Below, piece after piece: positions 23,071-29,896 of a DNA stretch of 30,776 nucleotides (position 1 is its first letter; every line of letters starts with the position of its first letter). Origin of the DNA: Actinomycetes bacterium (GTDB lineage Bacteria > Actinomycetota > Thermoleophilia > Solirubrobacterales > 70-9); the NCBI GenBank assembly GCA_023436605.1, contig JAEZIQ010000078.1, positions 1 to 30,776 of the forward strand, in the 5' to 3' direction. The position numbers and the translations under genes are program-made. The notes below the pieces were generated by a model. The model was not told the origin of the DNA, made no database searches, and saw only the letters and a list, made by a program, of their open reading frames with translations.

Positions 23071-23741
23071 GCCCTGGCTCCGATCGCCAGCTCGAGCACC
23101 TGGTCTGCTTCGGCCCGGGCCTTCTCCGGTTCGTGGGACACCGCGACCCGGGTCACCGGCCCGTCCGCCTTCCAGACCAGTTCGCTTGCCCGCCCGATCA
23201 GCGCACGGGCGGCCTCGCGACCCTCGGGGTCGAGGTTCGAGTCGGGTTCGTCGAGCAGAAGCAGGGACGGTCGGTGAAGCACCGCCCGGCAGATTGCGAT
23301 CCGCTGCTTCATGCCGGCCGAGTAGTCGCTGACCCGGTAGCCGGCCCTCCGGCTCATCCCGAGCAGGTCGAGGTCGGCATCGATCCGCACCTTCGCTTCG
23401 GTCCTGTCAAGCCCGTAGAGCCGGGCCTGAAACTCGAGGTTCTCGCGACCGGTCAGGTCTTCGTAGAGGAGCGGCTCGTGGCCGAGATAGCCGATCCTGC
23501 CCCGCAGCTTCCAGGCATCGTCCGGGAGCGAACACCCGAGCACCGACACCTCGCCCCGGCTCGGGCGCAGCAGCGCCGCCAGCACCCGCAGCAAGGTGCT
23601 CTTGCCCGACCCGTTCGGTCCCAGCACGGCCAGTGACGACCCGGCAGGCAGGTCGAGATCGACCCCTTCCAGGGCCGGCCGATCACCATAGTCCCGCCCG
23701 AGGCCCCTCAGCCGAATCGCAATTTCAGACCCTTCGGTCAT
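23067..23741 (-). CDS. ccmA: Heme exporter ATP-binding protein CcmA
   Basis: This ABC ATPase works with CcmB, and its ATP hydrolysis drives release of holo-CcmE from CcmCD. The 224-aa protein shows Walker A 'GPNGSGKST', a signature-like 'SDYSAGMKQRIAICRAV' (degenerate compared with LSGGQ, as in many CcmA proteins), Walker B 'LLLLDEPDSNLD' and the switch His in 'VAVSHEPEKA'. The ATG at 23739-23741 has GGGAG 10 nt upstream. It is the first gene of the operon reaching hemQ. CcmE, CcmF and CcmH are not in the window. Confidence 0.9.
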   Translation of the reverse strand: MTEGSEIAIRLRGLGRDYGDRPALEGVDLDLPAGSSLAVLGPNGSGKSTLLRVLAALLRPSRGEVSVLGCSLPDDAWKLRGRIGYLGHEPLLYEDLTGRENLEFQARLYGLDRTEAKVRIDADLDLLGMSRRAGYRVSDYSAGMKQRIAICRAVLHRPSLLLLDEPDSNLDPEGREAARALIGRASELVWKADGPVTRVAVSHEPEKARAEADQVLELAIGARA

Positions 23742-23807
23742 TCGGCGCAGTCTCCCATTTATCGGTCCCCAGGGGAGAGAAACGAGCTCCCGAGCCAGAC
23801 CCGCAAA
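23742..23807 (-). promoter_or_regulatory. Leader and probable promoter region of the ccm-hem operon
   Basis: The minus strand contains GATAAAT about 23 nt before the ccmA ATG, a weak -10 candidate, then a Shine-Dalgarno-like GGGAGA. A short palindrome (TCCCCAGGGGA, 23765-23775) lies nearby. Unlike other first genes here, ccmA has no TANNNT box at leaderless spacing, so a short leader is inferred. Confidence 0.3.
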
Positions 23808-23860
23808 GGATTCTGGCTGCACTTATGTGTGTTCCAGGTACTTTTCTGCAGCCAGAATCC
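23808..23860 (-). terminator. 14-bp perfect hairpin between the frameshifted gene and ccmA
   Basis: GGATTCTGGCTGCA (23808-23821) and TGCAGCCAGAATCC (23847-23860) are perfect complements around a 25-nt loop. On the minus strand the structure begins 9 nt after the stop at 23870 and is followed by TTTG, so it could end transcription of the aldehyde dehydrogenase unit and insulate ccmA. The loop contains TTCCAGGTACTTTTC, which recalls REP-type repeats linked to Y1 transposases; that resemblance is only an impression. Confidence 0.5.
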
Positions 23861-23869
23861 GATACCCGG

Positions 23870-24336
23870 CTACTTCGCTACGAAGAACTCGTCGACTTCG
23901 ATCTGCATCTGGCCGTGGGAACCCTGGTAGACCGGGCCGTAGCCGCCGACCAGATCGCCCCTTCCGGGCAGCGGATCGGGTCGCAGGTCCTTGCCGACGT
24001 CGAAGACCGTGATCGCGGTCGTCGTGATGCTCTGGTTGCTCAGGGTCACGAAATGGGCGTCGCCGTCACCGTCGGGATCGACCGCTTCCACGTAGATCAC
24101 CCGGCCGCTGGCTGCCTCGCAGTTGGTCAGGTCCGGGGGACACTCGAAGGGTGGAAGGGTCGGCTCCGGCTCTTCCTTTTCCGGTTTCTTCGGGGGGCTA
24201 CCGGTTCCGATCTCGCCGATCCGGAAGCCGCCTCATGGAAGTCTTCATCCGAAGTCGCACCGCCGGTCACCAACAGCCAGCCGCCGACCATCAGGCCGAC
24301 CGCCAGGACCGCAAAGATGGCGATGAAGAGTTTCAG
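23870..24336 (-). pseudogene. Membrane-anchored extracytoplasmic protein broken by a one-base frameshift
   Basis: The 5' part, read from CTG 24334-24336 (CTGA overlap with the aldehyde dehydrogenase stop), gives a signal/TM segment 'LKLFIAIFAVLAVGLMVGG' and a Glu/Ala linker. The 3' part, in another frame and ending at 23870, gives 'KKPEKEEPEPTLPPFECPPD' and a beta-rich domain with 'YVEAVDPDGDGDAHFVTLS', but has no start codon after its upstream stop. Adding one C to the six-C tract (plus-strand G run 24192-24197) joins both into a 155-aa protein with a Pro-rich linker. Either this is a sequencing error, a slippage-prone tract, or a true lesion. The domain has the look of a secreted OB/nucleic-acid-modification-type fold, which I cannot name. 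Confidence 0.65.
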
Positions 24337-25958
24337 GACTTGCGCTTGGTGATCCGCTTGCCGACTTCGAGCAGCGGCCCGGCTCCGGACTTCAGCGCTT
24401 CGACCCGCTGGCTGCCCTTGCCGTAGAGCAGACCGGCCGAGGACTTCATCGCCTGGGCGAGGGTCTCGTCATACGGATGCCACCAGAAGTTTCGGGTCAG
24501 GCCGGGCTCGTAGGTGACCAGCTTGATCTCGACGCATTCGTAGAACCCGAACTTGGAATGGGAGTGGCCGAGGCCGGAATCCTTGACTCCTCCCCAGGTG
24601 CACTGGCAGGCACCGTGGGTGAACATGTGGTCGTTGATCCAGACCATGCCGGACTCGATCTTGTCGGCGATCCGCTCGCCGCGCTGGCGGTCCTTGGTCC
24701 AGACCGAAGCACCGAGACCGAACTCGGAGTCGTTGGCGAGGTCGAGAGCTTCCTGATCGGACTCGACAGTCATGATCGGCAGCACCGGGCCGAAGATCTC
24801 CTCGTTCATGATCCGCATGTCGTGGTTGACGTTGGTCAGCACTACCGGAGCGATGAAGTTGCCCTCGGGGAAGCCTTCGACGTCGACCGGCCCGCCGCAA
24901 CGGAGCTCGGCGCCGTTGGCAACCGCATCGTCGACCAGCTCCCGGACCAGGTCGTACTGATCCTTGCTGACCATTGGACCGATCTCGGTGTCGACCTCAG
25001 AGGGGTCACCGACCTTGAGCGCCGAAGCCCCGGCGACCACGCCCCCGATGAACTTCTCGCTGACCTCGCGACGGACGTAGGCACGTTCGATGCCGGCGCA
25101 GGTCTGACCGGCGTTGGCGAAGCCACCCCAGACCGCGCCGGAGATGGCGAAATCCACGTTGGCGTCCTCGAGCACGATCATCGGGTCCTTGCCGCCGAGT
25201 TCGAGCACGCAGCCCTTCATCAGCTTGGCGCACTCCTCGCCCACCTTGTAGCCCACCGGAACCGAGCCGGTGAAGAAGATCTTGCCGGCCGTCGACTTGG
25301 TCAGGGCGTCACCGATTCGTCCACCTCCGTGGACGGTGCGGACCAGGCCCTTGGGCAGGCCCGCCTCCTCGAACACGCTCTGGATCGCCTCGCCGAGCAG
25401 AGGGGTCAGGCTGGCCGGCTTGAGGACCACGCCATTGCCACACATCAGGGCGATCGCGATCTCCTGCATCGGGATTGTCCACGGGTAGTTCCAGGGGGCG
25501 ATCACGCCGACCACGCCGATCGGCTGGTACCTGAACTTCGACCGTTTGGTCTTGAAGAAGGGCTGCGGGAACGAGATCTTCTCGTCCTTGAGGATGCCCG
25601 GACCTTCCTTGGCGCACCAGCGCAGAGCGTCAATCGAGGGGATCAGCTCCATGGTGTAGCACTCCGAAATCGGCTTGCCCTGCTCCTGGGAGAGCAGCGA
25701 GGCGATCTCGTCGAGACGGTCGTGGAGGACGGTTGCCGCCCGCTTGAGATAGGCGGCGCGATCACTGGGCTTCAGTTCGGCCCAGGCCGGCTGGATCCGG
25801 GCAACCTCGTCGACGACTCCCTGGACCTGCTCCGGGGTGATCGTCTCGACGCTGCCGACCAGCTCGCCGGTAGCGGGATTGAAGGACTCAAGCGGAGGAG
25901 TGGCGGGCGCCGATCCGTTGGAAGCAGCGGTATCGGAGGAAGTCGTTTCGGTAGCCAT
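24333..25958 (-). CDS. NAD(P)-dependent aldehyde dehydrogenase (succinate-semialdehyde/medium-chain type)
   Basis: The 541-aa protein has the ALDH core: 'VIAPWNYPWTIPMQEIA', the cofactor Lys in 'VVLKPASLTPLLGEA', 'FFTGSVPVGYKVGE', the general base Glu in 'LELGGKDPMIV', the catalytic Cys in 'FANAGQTCAGIERAYV' and 'NEEIFGPVLPI'. It is longer than usual (about 490), with a 25-residue Ser/Ala/Thr N-terminal tail and about 60 extra C-terminal residues with a Lys/Arg-rich end, possibly membrane-associated. The ATG at 25956-25958 has TACACT 7 nt upstream; an upstream frame to 26036 crosses the terminator and is rejected. The exact substrate is not determined. Confidence 0.92.
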   Translation of the reverse strand: MATETTSSDTAASNGSAPATPPLESFNPATGELVGSVETITPEQVQGVVDEVARIQPAWAELKPSDRAAYLKRAATVLHDRLDEIASLLSQEQGKPISECYTMELIPSIDALRWCAKEGPGILKDEKISFPQPFFKTKRSKFRYQPIGVVGVIAPWNYPWTIPMQEIAIALMCGNGVVLKPASLTPLLGEAIQSVFEEAGLPKGLVRTVHGGGRIGDALTKSTAGKIFFTGSVPVGYKVGEECAKLMKGCVLELGGKDPMIVLEDANVDFAISGAVWGGFANAGQTCAGIERAYVRREVSEKFIGGVVAGASALKVGDPSEVDTEIGPMVSKDQYDLVRELVDDAVANGAELRCGGPVDVEGFPEGNFIAPVVLTNVNHDMRIMNEEIFGPVLPIMTVESDQEALDLANDSEFGLGASVWTKDRQRGERIADKIESGMVWINDHMFTHGACQCTWGGVKDSGLGHSHSKFGFYECVEIKLVTYEPGLTRNFWWHPYDETLAQAMKSSAGLLYGKGSQRVEALKSGAGPLLEVGKRITKRKS

Positions 25959-25965
25959 GAACCGA

Positions 25966-25971
25966 AGTGTA
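25966..25971 (-). promoter_or_regulatory. -10-like TACACT box of the aldehyde dehydrogenase gene
   Basis: TACACT on the minus strand ends 7 nt before the ATG at 25958. At 17 nt further upstream is TTTGCA, four of six matches to TTGACA. This is the most complete promoter candidate in the window and predicts a leaderless transcript. Confidence 0.5.
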
Positions 25972-25998
25972 CGCGGGACACCTGCCCCTGCAAATAAC

Positions 25999-26033
25999 TC
26001 GGCCGGAGACCCCCAGTCCGAGTCTCCGGCCGA
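25999..26033 (-). terminator. 12-bp stem terminator downstream of rarA
   Basis: TCGGCCGGAGAC and GTCTCCGGCCGA pair over 12 bp around an 11-nt loop. On the minus strand the stem is followed by GTTATTTG, moderately T-rich. It is the second of two hairpins after rarA and lies before the aldehyde dehydrogenase promoter. Confidence 0.6.
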
Positions 26034-26078
26034 CACAGCACCCCACCTGGCGTCTTGCTCAAGCTGGGTCTGACATAG

Positions 26079-26097
26079 AAAACCCCTGATTGCGGGG
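26079..26097 (-). terminator. Short CCCC/GGGG hairpin with T tail downstream of rarA
   Basis: On the minus strand CCCC-GCAATCA-GGGG is followed directly by TTTTC, 29 nt after the rarA stop. The 4-bp stem is short, so it probably works with the stronger hairpin at 25999-26033. Confidence 0.4.
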
Positions 26098-26125
26098 AAA
26101 GTTGTGCCGCCAGGCTAAAGGTTGC

Positions 26126-27466
26126 CTAAGGGTTTTCGGCTCTGCGTCTGATCTTGGCGGCCGCCTCCCGGCGACGGGCAAGCTCGGCTTCGAAGCCGTA
26201 TCGGGTCGGCTCGTAAAAGCGCAGCTCTTCCAGGCCCTCCGGCATCAGTGACTGGCTGGAAACACCACCGTCGACATCGTGGGGATAGATGTACCCCTCG
26301 CCGCGACCGAGTTCCTTTGCGCCGGCGTAGTGACTGTCGCGCAGGTGGGTAGGCGGCAGTTTCGGGCCGTGCTTTCTCACCTCGGCCCGGGCGGCGTTGA
26401 TCGCCGCATAGGAAGCGTTCGACTTCGGTGCCAGGGCCAGGTAGGTCGCGGCCTGGCCAAGGTTCAGTGCGGCTTCCGGCATCCCGACCCGATCGACCGC
26501 GGCCGCCGCGGCGGTCGCCACGAGCAGGGCCTGGGGATCGGCGTTTCCGATGTCCTCGGAGGCCAGGATGACCATGCGCCGGGCAATGAAACGGGGATCC
26601 TCGCCCCCCTCGATCATCACCGCGAGGTAGTAGAGGGAAGCATCCGGGTCGGAACCCCGGGTCGCCTTGATCCAGGCCGAGATGTAGTCGTAGTGATGGT
26701 CGCCGCCCTTGTCGTAGGCAATCGCCTGGGCCTGCAGAGCATCTTCGACCTCCGGTATTCCGGCCCTGCCTCCGGCCGCGGCGAGCCGTTCCAGCGCCGA
26801 GAGCGCCGCCCGCGCATCACCGGAAACACGTTCTGCCAGCAGGTTGAGCGCCTCCGGTTCAACCTCAACCTGACCGGCCACGCCGCGGTCAGAGTCGGCC
26901 AGTGCCCGCTCGAGCAAGGTCAGGATCTCGGGTGCGCCGAGCGGCTGGAGTTCGTAGATCTGGCTGCGGGAAATCAGAGCCGAGTTGACTTCGAAATAGG
27001 GGTTCTCGGTGGTCGCTCCGATCAGCGTCAGGACCCCGCTTTCAACGGCCGGCAGCAGAGCGTCCTGCTGGGCCTTGTTGAAGCGGTGGATCTCGTCGAG
27101 AAAAAGGACGGTGCGCCGGCCGTGCTTCTGGCGGTCCTCTGCCCGCTGGATCACCGCCCGGATCTCGGCCCGGCCGGCGTTGACCGCCGATTCTTCCTCG
27201 AAGGCACCGTCGGAGGTGGCGGCGATGATCCGGGCCAGAGTCGTCTTGCCGGAGCCGGGCGGGCCGTAGAGGATCGCGCTGTGGGGCCGGCCGGCCTCGA
27301 CCGACCCGCGCAGGGCCGTACCGGGGGCGAGAATGTGGTCCTGTCCGACCACCTCCTCGAGCGAGGTCGGACGCATCCGGGCGGCCAGGGGCGCATCGGG
27401 ACCGACCTGGGGTATCCCGGAGCCCGCGGGCTCGACTTCACCGGAATCGAATAACTGATCGGCCAT
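26126..27466 (-). CDS. rarA: Replication-associated recombination protein A (AAA+ ATPase, MgsA/WRNIP1 family)
   Basis: RarA acts at stalled replication forks, remodelling or displacing DNA ends and SSB. The 446-aa protein has 'LAARMRPTSLEEVVGQDHIL', Walker A 'YGPPGSGKTTLARIIA', Walker B 'VLFLDEIHRFNKAQQDALLP', sensor 'LIGATTENPYFEVNSALISR', and the C-terminal tetramerisation and 'KGGDHHYDYISAWIKATRGS' motif of the family. The ATG at 27464-27466 has TATTCT 6 nt upstream. An upstream open frame to 27574 overlaps the divergent gene and is rejected. It is divergent from the TauE/SafE gene with only 22 bp between start codons. Confidence 0.95.
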   Translation of the reverse strand: MADQLFDSGEVEPAGSGIPQVGPDAPLAARMRPTSLEEVVGQDHILAPGTALRGSVEAGRPHSAILYGPPGSGKTTLARIIAATSDGAFEEESAVNAGRAEIRAVIQRAEDRQKHGRRTVLFLDEIHRFNKAQQDALLPAVESGVLTLIGATTENPYFEVNSALISRSQIYELQPLGAPEILTLLERALADSDRGVAGQVEVEPEALNLLAERVSGDARAALSALERLAAAGGRAGIPEVEDALQAQAIAYDKGGDHHYDYISAWIKATRGSDPDASLYYLAVMIEGGEDPRFIARRMVILASEDIGNADPQALLVATAAAAAVDRVGMPEAALNLGQAATYLALAPKSNASYAAINAARAEVRKHGPKLPPTHLRDSHYAGAKELGRGEGYIYPHDVDGGVSSQSLMPEGLEELRFYEPTRYGFEAELARRREAAAKIRRRAENP

Positions 27467-27472
27467 CAGGTG

Positions 27473-27478
27473 AGAATA
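27473..27478 (-). promoter_or_regulatory. -10-like TATTCT box of rarA
   Basis: TATTCT on the minus strand ends 6 nt before the rarA ATG. It overlaps the palindrome GAATATTC (27474-27481) in the 22-bp gap between the divergent start codons, so both promoters must be compressed or reach into the opposite gene. Confidence 0.45.
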
Positions 27479-27488
27479 TTCCCCGTCC

Positions 27489-28250
27489 GTGACGCCGATT
27501 GAAATCGCCATCCTGCTGGTCTGGTCCTTCACCGTTTCCTTCGCCGGCGGAATGGTCGGGCTGGTACTCGGCAACCTGAGGCTGCCGGTCGTAGTCTGGA
27601 TCGGCAGTTCGGCCGCGGCCGCCGCGGGAGCGAACGTGGCGATTTCGGGAGTTGCGGCGCTGACCGCAACCTATGTCCACCTGCGGAACGGTCGGGTCGA
27701 CAAGCGGCTCTTCCTCTGGATGGCACCGAGTTCGTTCATCGGCGCGGCACTCGGCGGGCTGCTGGCCGGGGTGCTGCCGGAACGCATCCTGCTCGGGGCG
27801 ATCAGCCTGGTCGTGCTCTACGGCGCGCTGGAGGTCTGGCGCTATCGGCGACCCAAGGGCGAAGGCGAGGGGAACCGTCCCGACGTCAAGCGCCTTTTGA
27901 CCGAGGCCGTCCTGATCGGGTTCGGGGTCGGGCTGCTCGGCGGCTTCGTCGGCTTGATCCTCGGATCGCTGCGACTGCCGGCGATGCTGAAGTACATGGG
28001 CATCTCTCCGACCAAGGCGGTCGGAACCAACTCCGCGGTCGGGGTGATCGTCGGTATCGGCGGCCTGGTCGGCCACCTGCCGTCAGGGATCGACTGGGAC
28101 ATCCTGCTGATCGGTGCCGCCGCCGCGATCCCCGGCGCAGCGCTCGGCTCGAAGCTGACCGGGCGGCTGCCGGAAACAACCCTCGTCCGGGCGATGGCTG
28201 TCGTCCTGCTGATCACCGGCCTGACCATGGCGGGACAGGCCATCATCTAG
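27489..28250 (+). CDS. TauE/SafE-family anion permease
   Basis: The 253-aa membrane protein has about eight hydrophobic helices in two related halves. Each half carries a glycine-rich repeat ('FAGGMVGLVLGNLRLPVVV' near the start and 'LLGGFVGLILGSLRLPAML' in the middle), which is the hallmark of the TauE/SafE (DUF81) family. These proteins are thought to export sulfite, sulfoacetate or related anions; the substrate here is unknown. The start is GTG at 27489-27491. The membrane protein gene at 28259 follows 8 bp later on the same strand. Confidence 0.9.
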   Translation: MTPIEIAILLVWSFTVSFAGGMVGLVLGNLRLPVVVWIGSSAAAAAGANVAISGVAALTATYVHLRNGRVDKRLFLWMAPSSFIGAALGGLLAGVLPERILLGAISLVVLYGALEVWRYRRPKGEGEGNRPDVKRLLTEAVLIGFGVGLLGGFVGLILGSLRLPAMLKYMGISPTKAVGTNSAVGVIVGIGGLVGHLPSGIDWDILLIGAAAAIPGAALGSKLTGRLPETTLVRAMAVVLLITGLTMAGQAII

Positions 28251-28258
28251 TTCCTTTT

Positions 28259-29887
28259 GTGAACAAGGGAGATCTGACAAGGAAGTTGCCCTGGATCCTG
28301 CTCGGCCTGCTGATGGCCGGGTCGGGTGTGCTTCTGTTCTCTCTGACGGCGGGGTTCACCTTCATCGCCGATGAGTGGGACCTGGTCCTGCTCCGGCCCG
28401 GCTGGAACCCCGAGACGCTGCTCTCCCCTTTTCACGAGCACATCGTCATCGCCCCGGCCCTGATCTTCAAACTGCTGCAGTCGATCTTCGGGATGGGTTC
28501 GCCGCGACCGATGCAGGTGGCTTCGATCGGGACCTTCCTCGCCACCGCACTCCTGCTGTTCGTCTGGCTGCGGAGCCGGGTCGGAGATTGGGCGGCCCTG
28601 ATCGGGGCGGCGATCGTGCTCTTTCTCGGGGCCGCTTTCGAGGATCTGCTCTGGGCCTTTCAGATCGGCTACTTCGGCTCGCTGGCCTGCGGCATCGGGG
28701 CCCTGATCGCCCTCGATCGCGACGACCGGCACGGTGACGTGGCCGCCTCGATCCTGCTGGTCGCGTCGCTCAGCTTCTCCTCGCTGGGAATGCCCTTCGT
28801 CGCCGGGGCCGTGATCGAGTGGCTGACCAACCCGCGGTCCCGCCGGCACCGCTGGATCGTGCCCGCAGCGCCACTCGCCTTTTACGCCCTCTGGTGGCTG
28901 GGCTGGGGTCACGAAGCCGATAGCGACGTCACGCTCTCCAACCTTCCCGACCTGCCCGGGTACGTCTGGGATGCCGCCTCTGCCGGCATGACCTCGATGC
29001 TGGGACTCGCGACCGGTGACGGCAGCGAGCCGGATCAGCCCCACCTGATCTGGGGCCGGATCGCTCTCCTCCTCGTGGCCGGACTGACGGTCTGGCGACT
29101 CGTGAAGCTGGGCCGGATCCCCAGGGGGGTCCTGATCTGCGGAGCGATCGCGCTCGCTTTCTTCGGACTTGCCGCCCTCGGCCAGAACGAGCTTCGCCCG
29201 CCCACCTCGAGCCGCTACCAGCTGCCCGCCGTGATCTTCATCCTGCTCTTCGCCGGGGAACTGCTGCGCGGCATTCGCATCCCGGCGCCAGCCCTGGGAG
29301 TCGCGGCGGCGGTCGTGGCGGCGACCTCGCTTTCCGGGGTCGATCTGATGCGAGACCAGGCCGAGGCCAGGTGGAAGCCGAGCGCTGTCGCCAACCAGGT
29401 TTCGCTCGGCGCGATCGCCCTGGCCAAAGATGCGGCCCGCCCCGATTTTGTGCTCAACCTGGTTTCGGTGTCGGTCCCGATCGAGCGCTATCTGGACGAG
29501 GTCGACTCAAGTGGCTCCCCCGGCTACGGCGCCGAAGAGATCGCCGGGCTTGACGCAGCCCATCGCGGTCTCGCCGACCAGACACTGATCGACGTCGAAG
29601 GCCTTCAACTGAGCGGCGAAGGTCCGGGGCTGGCACAGTCGTGCCGCCTCCTCCCGGCGACGCCCGGGACCCCGATCACCGTGTACCCGGGGCAGGTCGC
29701 GGCGGTCTCCAACCCGGAGAACCGGGTCACCACAGTGGCGGTTTCACGCTTCGGTGACCCTCCCGGCTTCGCGGTCGGCTCGATCCTGCCCCGCTCCCGG
29801 GCCTGGCTCACTTTGCCGGCCGATGGCTCGACCCGCCCGTGGCAGGTCACCCTTGACGGCCGCGGCAGGGTCGGCGCCTGCTCCTGA
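28259..29887 (+). CDS. Polytopic membrane protein with GT-C glycosyltransferase-like N-terminus
   Basis: The 542-aa protein has about nine or ten hydrophobic helices over the first 360 residues and a soluble C-terminal domain of about 180 residues, probably extracytoplasmic and beta-rich. The first loop has an acidic motif 'TFIADEWDLVL' followed by 'SPFHEHIVIAP', the pattern of lipid-phosphosugar-dependent GT-C glycosyltransferases (PMT/ArnT-like). That assignment is inference from the loop and topology. The start is GTG at 28259, 8 bp after the permease stop, with no Shine-Dalgarno. A role in surface polysaccharide decoration would fit the nucleotide-sugar epimerase that converges on it. Confidence 0.75.
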   Translation: MNKGDLTRKLPWILLGLLMAGSGVLLFSLTAGFTFIADEWDLVLLRPGWNPETLLSPFHEHIVIAPALIFKLLQSIFGMGSPRPMQVASIGTFLATALLLFVWLRSRVGDWAALIGAAIVLFLGAAFEDLLWAFQIGYFGSLACGIGALIALDRDDRHGDVAASILLVASLSFSSLGMPFVAGAVIEWLTNPRSRRHRWIVPAAPLAFYALWWLGWGHEADSDVTLSNLPDLPGYVWDAASAGMTSMLGLATGDGSEPDQPHLIWGRIALLLVAGLTVWRLVKLGRIPRGVLICGAIALAFFGLAALGQNELRPPTSSRYQLPAVIFILLFAGELLRGIRIPAPALGVAAAVVAATSLSGVDLMRDQAEARWKPSAVANQVSLGAIALAKDAARPDFVLNLVSVSVPIERYLDEVDSSGSPGYGAEEIAGLDAAHRGLADQTLIDVEGLQLSGEGPGLAQSCRLLPATPGTPITVYPGQVAAVSNPENRVTTVAVSRFGDPPGFAVGSILPRSRAWLTLPADGSTRPWQVTLDGRGRVGACS

Positions 29888-29896
29888 CCAAGGGGT

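Noticed and set aside
24477..27454. Plus-strand open frames of 506 and 391 codons opposite the aldehyde dehydrogenase and rarA
   Set aside because: They are shadows of two clearly recognised genes with full catalytic motifs.
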